A stretch of DNA of 64,000 nt from Lachnospiraceae bacterium NC2008. Lineage in GTDB: Bacteria > Bacillota > Clostridia > Lachnospirales > Lachnospiraceae. The notes below the pieces were generated by a model. That model did not search any database and was not told the origin of the DNA. It worked only from the letters and a program-made list of their open reading frames with translations. A program made the translations under genes and the position numbers. The stretch is taken from assembly GCA_000687675.1 (NCBI GenBank), contig JHWS01000008.1, forward strand, positions 26,471-90,470, written 5' to 3'. Below, one piece after another: positions 43,865 to 53,229 of the stretch (position 1 is the stretch's first letter; each line of letters begins with the position of its first letter).

Positions 43865-45204
43865 TCCCATATCTCCGTTGGATTTACTTCATAATACAAT
43901 ATCATAGCGTCATACATATCTACAGGTGCATATCTTATCTCGTACATTGGCTTAATAGCATTCATGCCAGCCTGATAGTACTCACCTATACTTCCTGTAG
44001 AAATCTTTGAATTAATAACTTCGTAAAGAGGTGTACCCTCTTCAACATTAGAAAATGTCAGAAGCCCCTTATCTAACTCGCTATCCTTCATGCTATATGC
44101 TAAAGGATCATCCCCGATAAACTCTACAACTATTCTTCCATCCTTATCTGGCAGGTTGCAATTTGAAATATAAAAGTCAGTACCAATAGCAAAGTAGGCA
44201 CTTTCATACTCATCATACAAATCTGTTCCTAAGAATGTTGCCGCCGAAGAATTATTCTTTGTCATATGTCCGTTGTGACATGACATCATAATTTCAGTAT
44301 CATGAGTCATCTCTTCATATTCAAGAACCTGATCCACAATAACCTTCATGGCACCATCTCTATACTTATTGCTACCGTTTTCTTTTTCCATAAGGTTAAT
44401 ATAATAATTAAGAGATTCAGCGGCTAACATAGCTCTAAATTGCTGGTCTTGGTCAGTTGCAGCTATATAATCTTCAGCATTATCAGATATATCGGTAACT
44501 AAGGAATCTGTATATTCTATAATCTCATCGATTTTCTCTTTATCATAACCATCTTCTTCTGTTCCAAATAGTAAATCAAGATTATCAGAAACTTCCTTAG
44601 CCTTAGTCTCATCAACTTTACTATAGAAATCTTTTAACACCCGGATATTATCCATACTCTTTTGGACATCCATACCGTAAAGGCGAACTTTTTTATCATC
44701 TGGAGCTGACTCATTATACTCACGCATCCATGTAATAAACCCCATCATATCGTCTGTTCTATACAGTCTATAGCCAAGATGTTTTGTAAGTTCCTCAGCA
44801 TCACCTTCGCCGCCAAGTATATAGTCATTAACTAAAGTGCAGCCACCGAAGTCACCCTCTATAACCAGGGTTCTTATATCATATTTCTCTACAAGCACTC
44901 TAAATACTTCTGTTTTTAATTGCTGGAATTCGCTATTTCCATGAGAAGCTTCACCAAGTGCAACTATTCTTGTTCCTTCTGGTATCTCAAGGTTATCAAT
45001 AGAAGTTACATAGTCACCAAATCCTTCAATAACTGCTATTTCGTTAGAATCAGTTTTTTCTGCTTCCATGCTGGCTTCAGTTTCTGTAGCTACTGATGTC
45101 TCAGCAGGCTTGGCATAGTCCCCTTTAGTATCATCTGTCTTTTGGCCACAGCCTATAAGACAGCATGCCACTAAGCCTAGTGCAACAAAGCTCCTGCTTT
45201 TCAT
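43861..45204 (-). CDS. Erythromycin-esterase-like lipoprotein
   Basis: About 447 residues after the lipoprotein signal (CCLIGC). The body matches the erythromycin esterase family (PF05139): VALGEASHGNSEFQQLKTEV, TLVIEGDFGG, YGMDVQKSMDNI, and MMSCHNGHMTKNNS. Family members hydrolyse macrolide esters or related substrates in some cases, but many are of unknown activity and the presence here does not prove resistance. The ATG at 45249, with a GAGGGG site, is a possible alternative start; 45204 gives a standard signal peptide. Confidence 0.8.
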   Translation of the reverse strand: MKSRSFVALGLVACCLIGCGQKTDDTKGDYAKPAETSVATETEASMEAEKTDSNEIAVIEGFGDYVTSIDNLEIPEGTRIVALGEASHGNSEFQQLKTEVFRVLVEKYDIRTLVIEGDFGGCTLVNDYILGGEGDAEELTKHLGYRLYRTDDMMGFITWMREYNESAPDDKKVRLYGMDVQKSMDNIRVLKDFYSKVDETKAKEVSDNLDLLFGTEEDGYDKEKIDEIIEYTDSLVTDISDNAEDYIAATDQDQQFRAMLAAESLNYYINLMEKENGSNKYRDGAMKVIVDQVLEYEEMTHDTEIMMSCHNGHMTKNNSSAATFLGTDLYDEYESAYFAIGTDFYISNCNLPDKDGRIVVEFIGDDPLAYSMKDSELDKGLLTFSNVEEGTPLYEVINSKISTGSIGEYYQAGMNAIKPMYEIRYAPVDMYDAMILYYEVNPTEIWE

Positions 45205-45263
45205 AATAATTCCGGTCTCCTTATTTTTAGTAAATTTTGATTCATTCATATCCCCTCATACTA

Positions 45264-45887
45264 TCAAGATTTTAAAATCCACTCAAAGGCCTTGGCCATA
45301 CGTAGTGAAAAATCCTTAAAATGATTTCCTTCATTCCATTCAAGAATACAGTCGATGCCTTCGGCTTTAAGATATTCATGTGCCTCTCTTATTCTGTCTC
45401 CTACCGTTGCCATTATTGGATTCTTAGTTTTTTCTTCTTTATCTCCAAGACTTAGATATACTCTCTTTGATTTTATAGTATGTTTTTTCATGTAAGAATC
45501 GAAGTCTGGATACCACATGGAAGGTGATGCAGCTGCTACGCCTTCAAATATATCAGTCTGGTATGAAGCCCATAAGGCAAATAATCCAGCCAATGAATAA
45601 CCGCCAATATAGTAAGTTTTATTACTATCCTTACAGTAATCAACTATCTCTGCCAGAGTATCTTTCGCATTCCCAGCAAAATCATCTTTTCCAAAAACTG
45701 CTGGTGAAGGCCATGGTGACAAGTCACTATTCCAGTTATCCACCTTGAAAACCACTAAAGAATAGTCTGCATCTGTTCTGACATTAATCAATTCAATCTC
45801 TTCCTGAATAGCCCCTAACATATGTCCATCCACTAATTGAACTAAAACAATAGAGGCGTCTTTATTTCCATATTCATATATTTCCAT
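45264..45887 (-). CDS. Alpha/beta-hydrolase esterase
   Basis: A 207-residue esterase-like protein of the Esterase D/YbbA-type branch. The nucleophile elbow is GGYSLAGLFALW; the acid/base part is near SLGDKEEKTKNP and the final His is in EGNHFKDFS. No signal peptide, so it acts in the cytoplasm. It precedes the erythromycin-esterase-like gene by 14 to 60 bases depending on that gene's start and probably shares its mRNA. Substrate unknown. Confidence 0.82.
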   Translation of the reverse strand: MEIYEYGNKDASIVLVQLVDGHMLGAIQEEIELINVRTDADYSLVVFKVDNWNSDLSPWPSPAVFGKDDFAGNAKDTLAEIVDYCKDSNKTYYIGGYSLAGLFALWASYQTDIFEGVAAASPSMWYPDFDSYMKKHTIKSKRVYLSLGDKEEKTKNPIMATVGDRIREAHEYLKAEGIDCILEWNEGNHFKDFSLRMAKAFEWILKS

Positions 45888-45909
45888 AAATCCACCTCCT
45901 TAGCAATTA

Positions 45910-46737
45910 TTATTCCTCATGGGATAATCCATTTTCTTTAAATAGCTTCATCATTTCATTTGTTAGGCTTAGGTTATTAGGCTGAAGTACTATGTCCTCC
46001 CTTTTCACCCAATCTGCATACTTAAGTTCATTTTCGTCCATATGGATTTGGCCATCTCCATCCACATCACAGAAAAAGCCTACAAGTAAATCCTGAGCCA
46101 TGCCCCATGGCTGTGACTTATAGTAACGTATGTTTTTAACTGAAACTCCTGTTTCCTCCATCACTTCTCTGGCAACAGTTTCCTCAAGAGTCTCACCTAT
46201 CTCTGCAAATCCAGCTACTAATGCATTGTGAGCGAAGCCAGTTCTGTATTTTGTAATTAAGAGACTATCTCCCTTGATTACTCCAACTATTACTGCAGGA
46301 TTGATTCGAGGATATATTGTATTGCCACACTCTGGGCATACTAAGGCTCTTTCGCTCTCTTTAAGATCAAGTCTATGTCCGCATTTTCCACAGAATTGGT
46401 TATCACTGTACCACTTCCATAGGTGGTAACCAGTAAAAATTATAAATACATCTTTTTTAGAAAATCTGTCGCGGGCATCACGGATAGAATAATAGTCATA
46501 GCCTTCTTTTCTAATTTCCTGATTTCCGATTTTCAAAAAGAACTTGGTTTCATCAACTGAAAAAAGATATACTGCATCATCACTTATATCTTTTCCTTTA
46601 AGAAAAACAGCTTTACCTTCATCTTCTCCCGCAAGTATCTTGCCATCTTTATCAAAGACTAAGAGATAATCATTTTCTTTGATATCATAATTAAAATATT
46701 CATTTCTTAATTTACTTGGATAAATATCCTGTATCAT
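45910..46737 (-). CDS. nudC: NADH pyrophosphatase NudC
   Basis: A 275-residue Nudix enzyme. The zinc ribbon (CGKCGHRLDLKE, then CPECGNTIYPRINP) and the Nudix box GFAEIGETLEETVAREVMEE are both present, followed by the SQPWGM motif that defines the NAD(H)-cleaving branch. It hydrolyses NADH to NMNH and AMP and in other bacteria removes NAD caps from RNA. Same strand and close spacing with the neighbouring enzymes. Confidence 0.93.
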   Translation of the reverse strand: MIQDIYPSKLRNEYFNYDIKENDYLLVFDKDGKILAGEDEGKAVFLKGKDISDDAVYLFSVDETKFFLKIGNQEIRKEGYDYYSIRDARDRFSKKDVFIIFTGYHLWKWYSDNQFCGKCGHRLDLKESERALVCPECGNTIYPRINPAVIVGVIKGDSLLITKYRTGFAHNALVAGFAEIGETLEETVAREVMEETGVSVKNIRYYKSQPWGMAQDLLVGFFCDVDGDGQIHMDENELKYADWVKREDIVLQPNNLSLTNEMMKLFKENGLSHEE

Positions 46738-46779
46738 ACTAAAATTCTCCTTGCAGAAAAGTAGGTATCCTTATTTATA

Positions 46780-47163
46780 TCAAACTGTAAGTTCTATCTG
46801 ATTTCCTTCGATTCCTACGATACAACTCTCGTAATATCCGTCGCCTGTAGTTCTAGGTCCACTTACTACTTCAAAGCCATCATTTTTTAGTATCTCAGTA
46901 AGGCGATTAACTTCTTCTTTGCTTCCTAGTGAAAATGCAAGATGCACATATCCTGTGCGGTTGATTGTCTTTTTAACATCATCCATATCTGGCTTATTCA
47001 TTATTTCAAGTCTTGCTCCATCATCAAAGCTTATAAAATAAGATCTGAATCCTGTTGATTTGTTATGATATCCAGCATTTGAACTGCCACCCAGATATTT
47101 CACAAAGAAATCTCTGGCTGCCTCCAAATCATTAACATACATAGCAACATGTTCTATTCTCAT
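46780..47163 (-). CDS. VOC/glyoxalase-fold protein
   Basis: A 127-residue protein with the typical opening MRIEHVAMYVNDLEAARDFF and the second repeat GYVHLAFSLGSKEEV, ending GNQIELTV. Metal ligands His5, His75 (approximately) and Glu near the end are in place. Could be a lactoylglutathione lyase-type enzyme or a resistance/binding protein; substrate unknown. Confidence 0.85.
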   Translation of the reverse strand: MRIEHVAMYVNDLEAARDFFVKYLGGSSNAGYHNKSTGFRSYFISFDDGARLEIMNKPDMDDVKKTINRTGYVHLAFSLGSKEEVNRLTEILKNDGFEVVSGPRTTGDGYYESCIVGIEGNQIELTV

Positions 47164-47175
47164 ACATTATCCTTC

Positions 47176-47871
47176 TTACAATTTCTTTAAGACACCATTT
47201 TCAAAATAATAGATATCTTCTCTTTTATATCCATACTTTGAACCCTCAACACTGATATGTGGTTCAAAGGTAAAGAAATTTACATCTTCAAGTTTTTTAT
47301 TATTGCCTTTTTCAATATAAACACGGTCATCCTTTTGGCGAACTATAGAATGTCCAAGGTTTCCCATGAAGTCCAAATTTATATAACCTTCGTCTTTGAT
47401 GTAGTCGTTCATTTGATAATACAGTTCTTCAAAGGTCATGTCCGGACTAACTATTTCCTTCATACGTTCATGGAGTTTCTTTTCCATGGTTAGTCCATTT
47501 CTCCACTCATCATTTTTGATTTCATCCACGGAATTCACAACGCGACCATTTTCTATGATGATAGTTCTTGCATGGTCTCCCCATGTATCACCTACCTGTG
47601 GGCTAAGATCTATTGTGATAATATCATTAGCATCAATCACCTTTTTCGAAGTGGTATACTCTCGTCCTGATACTGAAATTGTTGTTTCATCTCCTGAGAA
47701 TACAAATGCTCCAACATCCCAATACCAGAAAGAATCAGCCCCCAGTTCCATCATCTTCTCTTCGCATAAACTGCGAACCTCTGAAAGCAACATCCCTGGA
47801 CTTATTTTTCTTTTAATGAATTCAATTGTGTCTTTTGCAATCTTTTGAACTCTACTATACTCAGAAATCAT
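47176..47871 (-). CDS. M24-family metallopeptidase / creatinase-like
   Basis: A 231-residue pita-bread-fold protein. Ligand candidates are in DIITIDLSPQVGDTWGDHARTI (two Asp-type ligands), LGHSIVR (His) and FTFEPHISVE (Glu). It lacks the N-terminal prolidase domain, so it is short compared with Xaa-Pro aminopeptidase and closer to methionine-aminopeptidase size. It may cleave a small dipeptide or carry out another pita-bread reaction. Same direction and short gaps with neighbours. Confidence 0.82.
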   Translation of the reverse strand: MISEYSRVQKIAKDTIEFIKRKISPGMLLSEVRSLCEEKMMELGADSFWYWDVGAFVFSGDETTISVSGREYTTSKKVIDANDIITIDLSPQVGDTWGDHARTIIIENGRVVNSVDEIKNDEWRNGLTMEKKLHERMKEIVSPDMTFEELYYQMNDYIKDEGYINLDFMGNLGHSIVRQKDDRVYIEKGNNKKLEDVNFFTFEPHISVEGSKYGYKREDIYYFENGVLKKL

Positions 47872-47907
47872 ATTTAATCTTCCCCCATTTAAATCAAAAA
47901 TTGTACT

Positions 47908-48381
47908 CTATTGAAACTTGTAACGCATATCCCTATATCTATGATCTTTTTCCTTAAAACCAATCTTGGCATATATTGGATATCCATCGTCAGTAGCTGA
48001 AAGATCAATTCGACCTAGACCTTTATTTTTACCGTATTCAACTAGATTATTCATTAGTTTTGAACATAACCCTTTTCCTCTATAATCAGGTTCTGTATAA
48101 ACGCTTAACACTTCACCATATAAACCATTTAAAAGTATTGAATTTGCAGGCATTTCAATAATATGCAAATATGCTACAGACACAATTCTATCTTCATCCT
48201 TAGCAACAAATGCTATAAGTTCAGTGCCTAATTTTCGGTTAAAGTAATCTGGAAGCTGAGTTTCCATTCCCTTTCTTTCTATATCGCTAACAAAGCCGAA
48301 ATCGTCTATCATATATGCAATTCGCATACGGATTAGTTCTTTTATATCTTCTTTTGTTGCTATGCCAAATACAATTCCCAT
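47908..48381 (-). CDS. GNAT acetyltransferase
   Basis: About 157 residues with the GNAT acetyl-CoA site VYTEPDYRGKGLCSKLMNNLV and a preceding beta-strand pair. A frame begins at a TTG (48387), but the ATG at 48381 follows AGGAG by 8 bases. It overlaps the stop of the DUF89 gene region, so it is co-translated with it. Substrate unknown. Confidence 0.85.
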   Translation of the reverse strand: MGIVFGIATKEDIKELIRMRIAYMIDDFGFVSDIERKGMETQLPDYFNRKLGTELIAFVAKDEDRIVSVAYLHIIEMPANSILLNGLYGEVLSVYTEPDYRGKGLCSKLMNNLVEYGKNKGLGRIDLSATDDGYPIYAKIGFKEKDHRYRDMRYKFQ

Positions 48382-48383
48382 AT

Positions 48384-49226
48384 TCAAATCTCCTCAATAA
48401 ACATTCCTGTCAGTCTAGGAACATTAAATCTTCCTGTAAACAAATCACACTTACATAAGAATTCGTAAAAAACATGTCTTCCTTGGTCTGACATAGATTC
48501 ATAGTTTCCTTGTCCCTTGGCAAGGATAACATCTGCTTCATCAATTGCTTTTTTAGCCTCTTTGGGAAGCATATTGTAAACGGTTCCTGGTATCGCATCG
48601 CCGTTAGACACGATATCTGCAACCTTATCAAGTCCAACGTATTTTGCATCTTCTTCCGTAGCATCATTTAAAACTTCTGTTCCACGCACAAGGGCTTTAA
48701 CTTTGATCCCCGGAAATCTTTTTATAAGCTGCTCTATCATAAGTTTATCTAGAACGATTTCTCCGCAGTTGTCGCAGACAAGAAGAAAATTCGAAGCATT
48801 CTCACATTCCTTTACAAATGCCTTATACGTTTTCTCATCATCCTCACGCATCTGTGAATCTTCAAATAGTTTAAAAAACTCATCCTGATCCACATGGTTC
48901 ATAGCACCAAAATCTATATAATTTCCTATACGTGCAAACATAAGTGATTTTGCAAGAGGATCTTCTGAACTTTCAATTTCCGAGCGAAGCCTATCTTCTA
49001 GCTTAAGCACCAGGTCATTGTACTTCTTTTTTATTTCAGAATAGTCAGCAGGCTTTCCAATATGCTTTATATGAGCTTTATTAAAAAGATATACTATATA
49101 GGGACTTGTATCATCTTCGCTTCTTCCGTCAAGTATATTCTTTACCTCTGCCAGGTACTGGTCATTGTTTGTTTTATGCTGTTGTTTGTCATAAAGGCAT
49201 CGTGCACAAGACTCTGATATACGCAT
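48384..49226 (-). CDS. DUF89 / ARMT1-like damage-control phosphatase
   Basis: A 280-residue protein matching PF01937 (DUF89): SCARCLYDKQQHK at the start, ARIGNYIDFGAM, LLVCDNCGEIVLDKLMI, and DVILAKGQGNYESMS. Members are metal-dependent phosphatases that hydrolyse damaged or reactive sugar phosphates. The CxxC near the N-terminus is typical of this prokaryotic branch. Natural substrate here unknown. Confidence 0.87.
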   Translation of the reverse strand: MRISESCARCLYDKQQHKTNNDQYLAEVKNILDGRSEDDTSPYIVYLFNKAHIKHIGKPADYSEIKKKYNDLVLKLEDRLRSEIESSEDPLAKSLMFARIGNYIDFGAMNHVDQDEFFKLFEDSQMREDDEKTYKAFVKECENASNFLLVCDNCGEIVLDKLMIEQLIKRFPGIKVKALVRGTEVLNDATEEDAKYVGLDKVADIVSNGDAIPGTVYNMLPKEAKKAIDEADVILAKGQGNYESMSDQGRHVFYEFLCKCDLFTGRFNVPRLTGMFIEEI

Positions 49227-49368
49227 ATTCCACTCCTCGCTTTTTAATATCTATATATTGTATTCTATAACATATTTTTTAAGTTCATGATATATACACT
49301 TAATATGTACATAATTACACTAATACCAATATACATATCAGGGCTATAATTATCATTTTTCCAAAATA

Positions 49369-49377
49369 TGCTATAAT
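49369..49377 (+). promoter_or_regulatory. Extended -10 promoter of the plus-strand GGDEF gene
   Basis: TGCTATAAT at 49369-49377 is a perfect extended -10, 49 bases upstream of the ATG. No clear -35 is visible. Confidence 0.5.
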
Positions 49378-49425
49378 TAAACAACTTAGTTGTAAATTAT
49401 ATAAATGAAACGGATTTAGCATAAT

Positions 49426-50577
49426 ATGACGATTGAATATCCTGTTCTATATTTTGAACTTAATTTTTTTTCACTGGCTCTTATCGCCATTATTTTATAT
49501 CAAACCCGTGGATTATCCAAAATGGTAGCACAGCAGAATTTTTCTATGTCTATTATTTCTGAGATGGTCTTTTTTGCATCTGATACATTGTTTATTCTCA
49601 TTAATACAGGCACGCTTCGCTTTGGTTCCTTTAACAACATCATAAAGCTTATGAGCAAAGAAATATATTTCTTATCAACATCCATGATGTGCTTTTTTTG
49701 GTTCATATATTTTGAACACTTACGTAACACTGCATTTGTAAAAGAAAAGAGGAAAGTACAAATTGCTTCTCTATTCTTGTGGGGAATGGGTATCCTTCTT
49801 CTTATTAACCTTTTTACAGGATGCTTATTCTATGTAGATTCAAATGGGGTATATCACAGAGGTTCATATTTTATCCTTACATATGTTTTGTCATATAGCT
49901 ATGTATTAATAGCATTTATAAGAACTATAAAGGAGATGGTCGATAAATCATCTACTTCTGACAGGCATACACTTATTCTGCTTATGATATTCCCTGCCGC
50001 CCCAGCATTTGCAGGCATAATACAGTATGTGTATCCTCAGCTTCCGGTTGCATGTGGTGTTCTTTCTCTTACAACTCTTCTTCTATACCTTAACTGGATC
50101 AACCAGCTTATATCTTTAGATCCTCTAACTGGGCTTAACAACAGAAAACAATTAAATCATTATTATGATCTATGGATTAAAAATCATAACACAGGAGATA
50201 TTATTAATATCCTGATGATTGATGCCAATAAGTTCAAATCAATAAATGATACTTATGGCCATATTCAGGGCGACATGGCATTAAAAAATATAGCCGAATC
50301 ATTACGACTCGGCTGTAGTATTCTTTCCAAAAGAGCTAATATTGCAAGATACGGCGGTGACGAATTTGCTATCCTTTTTGAATCAAACAATCCGGATGAC
50401 AAAACAAATCTTGAACAGGCTATCAAAGAAAAGCTTGTGTTAATTAATACACGTACCAATATACCATTTGAACTTACTGTTAGCATAGGTTCTGCTTCAT
50501 CTAGTGGAGACATATCCTTAAAGGAACTAATTGATACTGCCGATGAAGCTATGTATATTCAAAAACGTAGTAGTTAG
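49426..50577 (+). CDS. Membrane diguanylate cyclase (GGDEF)
   Basis: A 383-residue protein with about seven hydrophobic segments over residues 8-220, then a GGDEF domain (LDPLTGLNNRKQLNHY, IDANKFKSINDTYGHIQGD) with intact RYGGDEFAILF. No RxxD site. It should make c-di-GMP. It is one of four plus-strand genes with complete ends. Upstream sequence lacks a good AGGAGG, so the translation start is less certain than the frame. Confidence 0.83.
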   Translation: MTIEYPVLYFELNFFSLALIAIILYQTRGLSKMVAQQNFSMSIISEMVFFASDTLFILINTGTLRFGSFNNIIKLMSKEIYFLSTSMMCFFWFIYFEHLRNTAFVKEKRKVQIASLFLWGMGILLLINLFTGCLFYVDSNGVYHRGSYFILTYVLSYSYVLIAFIRTIKEMVDKSSTSDRHTLILLMIFPAAPAFAGIIQYVYPQLPVACGVLSLTTLLLYLNWINQLISLDPLTGLNNRKQLNHYYDLWIKNHNTGDIINILMIDANKFKSINDTYGHIQGDMALKNIAESLRLGCSILSKRANIARYGGDEFAILFESNNPDDKTNLEQAIKEKLVLINTRTNIPFELTVSIGSASSSGDISLKELIDTADEAMYIQKRSS

Positions 50578-50616
50578 CATAATCTAAAGTCACATTATTT
50601 CTTATATTTTTATTAA

Positions 50617-51309
50617 TTACACCAATATTTTCGCTATAGTTTTATCATCGATTCCAGGAAGTATCTTCTTAAAGTGTTTGAAGAGCCTATCATAAGATTC
50701 TTCTGGTGTACGCTTATACACTTTATCTGCAAATGCCTTGCCAAAGAACTTCTCTGGAGTTGAATATTCGGCTACTCCCCAACCGTATTTGTTGCCAAAC
50801 TTATCTGTAGCATATTTAAAGTCAGAGATAATAACATAGCACTGTTTTTGAAGTCTTGTAACAGAGCCGTCAAAGCCTTTACGACCACCCTTACCATAGT
50901 CGCCTATTTGCTTTAAAGGCTTAGATAAAATAGGTGCATTGGCATCAATTAATTCATACAAAACTTTGTCAGCCGCTGGCGCTAGTCCATCATCGTATCT
51001 TGCGTCGAAATCATATCCATCCCTGCGATAATTGGAGAAGTCAAAGAACCACTTTTTACTAACATACATGGCTTTGCCCTTTAAAAACTTACCATATGCA
51101 CACTTGGCAGTTTTTATAACAGGTCCTTTCCATTCCCATGCATCCCAAAAAGACTCCTGGCTATCGGTATACCAGTGCCCTGGAGCTATATGTTCCTCTA
51201 GGGAAAACCCTTCAATCTCATTTTTGAAAAAAGGAACAAATCCAACTTCTTCTATAAGCCGGATCTGTTCCTCCATTGTATCAATTTCAAAATCATCAAA
51301 ATATGTCAT
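50617..51309 (-). CDS. AlkZ-related protein
   Basis: A 230-residue protein. Segments such as FFKNEIEGFSLEEHIAPGHWYTD, WDAWEWKGPVIKTAKCAYGKF, YRRDGYDFDARYDDGLA and GGRKGFDGSVTRLQKQCYV match a group labelled AlkZ-related in Firmicutes. That links it to the HTH_42 family of DNA glycosylases that unhook alkylated or crosslinked bases, but this group is shorter. I am confident of the group, not of glycosylase activity. Its start overlaps the stop of the HXXEE gene by 4 bases. Confidence 0.7.
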   Translation of the reverse strand: MTYFDDFEIDTMEEQIRLIEEVGFVPFFKNEIEGFSLEEHIAPGHWYTDSQESFWDAWEWKGPVIKTAKCAYGKFLKGKAMYVSKKWFFDFSNYRRDGYDFDARYDDGLAPAADKVLYELIDANAPILSKPLKQIGDYGKGGRKGFDGSVTRLQKQCYVIISDFKYATDKFGNKYGWGVAEYSTPEKFFGKAFADKVYKRTPEESYDRLFKHFKKILPGIDDKTIAKILV

Positions 51310-51848
51310 AGTTTTATACCTTTCACTGATGATTTTATTTTATCATGAATATATTTTTTGTTGTATTGATACATAATCCAATGAGCAAATTTTAAATTGA
51401 GCATCATAAAAGCAGCTGTAACAAGAATCACCACAAGACTCAGCCAATCAAACTTCATCACCGGGATACACTTATAAATAATCAATATACTAACAGGCAA
51501 ACAGATAATACTAGTAATAAGTGAGGGTATATATTTCCTAATAAAAATGCATAAAGCTATATGAATCGCAAAGTGTACAGCCAATGAAAGCATCAGCGCA
51601 AACCAGATTGTACAAAGAATCCTATTAGGATAATAATATGCCAATAAACTAATTCCGAAGAATGGAATAAATTCCTCATAAACTCCCAGAGCCATGCCCT
51701 CTGTTGAATATGTTTTATAAGCTTTAGTAATCCTTGGATATCGTTCAAACAAGGATTTGTTATTCTTAAAAAAGTTTCCAAAACCTATGATTTCTTCCAT
51801 ATCATGAAATATAAACAGTATTGGCAAAAGCAAAATATACTCTCTCAT
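51306..51848 (-). CDS. HXXEE-domain membrane protein
   Basis: A 180-residue integral membrane protein with the HXXEE signature near its start (IFHDMEEIIGFGNFF; PF13787) and four to five spans. The family has no established function; the His/Glu cluster in the membrane resembles metal sites. It is translationally coupled (ATGA) to the AlkZ-related gene, an arrangement that may be coincidental. Confidence 0.85.
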   Translation of the reverse strand: MREYILLLPILFIFHDMEEIIGFGNFFKNNKSLFERYPRITKAYKTYSTEGMALGVYEEFIPFFGISLLAYYYPNRILCTIWFALMLSLAVHFAIHIALCIFIRKYIPSLITSIICLPVSILIIYKCIPVMKFDWLSLVVILVTAAFMMLNLKFAHWIMYQYNKKYIHDKIKSSVKGIKL

Positions 51849-51912
51849 CTAACCAATCCCCTGATATCTCCTCGATAAAATCACACACTTTATCTAATAA
51901 TCTACATTATCC

Positions 51913-52140
51913 CTACCTAAGTCTTTCTATTTCTTCAAGTAATTTAGGAATATCTTGTCTTGCATTTGCGATAAAGTCAAAATCGGCCTGTGTGGCGCCT
52001 ATCATCTCAATATCATTTTCTTCTGTTTGAATGAAGCTTGAGCCACTTTCCATATCTCTGCCTTCAACATATGCTTTCCATGGACCTTTTGTGGCACCTT
52101 CTGCTCTATTTTTTATTTCAGATAATTCATTGTCACTTAT
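51913..52140 (-). CDS. Small acidic protein of unknown function
   Basis: A 75-residue protein starting at the ATG at 52138-52140, behind GGAG. A longer frame to 52200 exists but lies inside the neighbouring gene. The sequence ISDNELSEIKNRAEGATKGP and ATQADFDFIANARQDIPKLL resembles small Ea22/ead-like proteins of phage early regions, which is the only hint of origin. It overlaps the DUF3592 gene by 8 bases. Confidence 0.65.
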   Translation of the reverse strand: MSDNELSEIKNRAEGATKGPWKAYVEGRDMESGSSFIQTEENDIEMIGATQADFDFIANARQDIPKLLEEIERLR

Positions 52141-52600
52141 CATATATATCTCCGTATAAAGATTCTTCAGTCGATTTTTTACTTTGTTTTGATTTGTCAT
52201 TATTCTTCTTCAAACCAGGAAGCGTACACAAATATCCCATAAGGAAAAGCAACACATCCATAAAAAACATTGTTGTATGAGGCTTTTCTGGTTTTGCCGG
52301 ATTAATTAGCACTGTAAGTTTCTTTCCAGTTTTCATAGTAAAAGCATCATAGTATGAAAGTGCTATATCTTCATAAAGTTTTCCATCATATTCATAAGTT
52401 ACATGTGCATGTCTACCATTTGAACGCCTAAGTACATTTACCACTTTTGATTCAACGCGTTCGTAATGTGTAAGCTTATAAATATCGTAGCCCGTAAGCG
52501 CTATCGCTGCTATTACCAATAATATTCCTATGATTAAAAAAAATTTTTCATCTTTTTTATTATTGTCTGTTTTTTTTACAGTATATTTAGCTAATCCCAT
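52133..52600 (-). CDS. DUF3592-domain membrane protein
   Basis: A 155-residue protein with two membrane spans (about 20-42 and 112-130) and an extracytoplasmic beta-domain between them. VESKVVNVLRRSNGRHAHVTYEYDGK and GKKLTVLINPAKPEKPHT are the DUF3592 hallmarks. Function unknown for the family. Confidence 0.83.
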   Translation of the reverse strand: MGLAKYTVKKTDNNKKDEKFFLIIGILLVIAAIALTGYDIYKLTHYERVESKVVNVLRRSNGRHAHVTYEYDGKLYEDIALSYYDAFTMKTGKKLTVLINPAKPEKPHTTMFFMDVLLFLMGYLCTLPGLKKNNDKSKQSKKSTEESLYGDIYDK

Positions 52601-52686
52601 CTTTTACTTTCCCCTTCTGATATTTATATATACCGGCCTGTTCTGCCATGCCCTTAGTATATCACAAGGAATATGCCGTTAAAATT

Positions 52687-52727
52687 GAATAATCCCTATA
52701 GTTGGCTACTATAACGTTTAGTTATTC
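52687..52727 (-). terminator. Hairpin after the 52739 lipoprotein gene
   Basis: GAATAA (52687-52692) and TTATTC (52722-52727) enclose TATAGT/ACTATA (52697-52702, 52708-52713). On the minus strand AATTTTAA follows. A weak terminator-like structure. Confidence 0.45.
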
Positions 52728-52738
52728 CTTTAGTATAT

Positions 52739-53134
52739 TTACTGTCTTTCAAAAGTCATTGTACTACTAGTTTCACCTTGGCCGGCTGTATAGGTCATCT
52801 TATCCCCCTTTACAGTAACAGTAGCAAATGTATAATCTTCAGCCTTGAAATTATATTTGCCATCGCCTAAATCTTCCAATGTAAAATCAATTTCTATCGG
52901 TTTATTATTAAGCGACATTTCCAAAACATAATGTACATTTTCTCCGGAAATAGTATAGGTTTCTGAGACACCTAGTTTCTCCAAATCTTTCTTTGAAAGT
53001 GTCTCTCCAGTTCCTGTAACTTCTTTTACAAGAACCCATTCACCCTCGATGCCTTTTTTCCCGCATCCAACGAAAAACATCATGATGCCTACTAAAACAA
53101 ACACCGCTATAAACCATCGTTTCATATTCTTCAT
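52739..53134 (-). CDS. Small lipoprotein, paralogue family member 3
   Basis: A 131-residue lipoprotein: lipobox FFVGC, and a beta-rich domain with IEGEWVLVKEV, LGVSETYTISGE and NNKPIEIDFTLEDLG. It is the closest relative in this window of the lipoprotein at 28234 (shared GVSE-Y and KPIEID patterns). Function unknown. An earlier Met at 53134 and another at residue 4 are both possible starts. Confidence 0.73.
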   Translation of the reverse strand: MKNMKRWFIAVFVLVGIMMFFVGCGKKGIEGEWVLVKEVTGTGETLSKKDLEKLGVSETYTISGENVHYVLEMSLNNKPIEIDFTLEDLGDGKYNFKAEDYTFATVTVKGDKMTYTAGQGETSSTMTFERQ

Positions 53135-53229
53135 TTCAAATTATTCTCCCTTTCAAATCAAAATCCCATAAACAACCTTACATGCTTTGCAGTATCCTTC
53201 TGAATCGGTGCAACTTGTTCTAGTAGTTA

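Noticed and set aside
43861..45204. Macrolide resistance determinant
   Set aside because: The erythromycin-esterase-like family is broad and this lipoprotein's activity cannot be read from sequence; resistance is not claimed.
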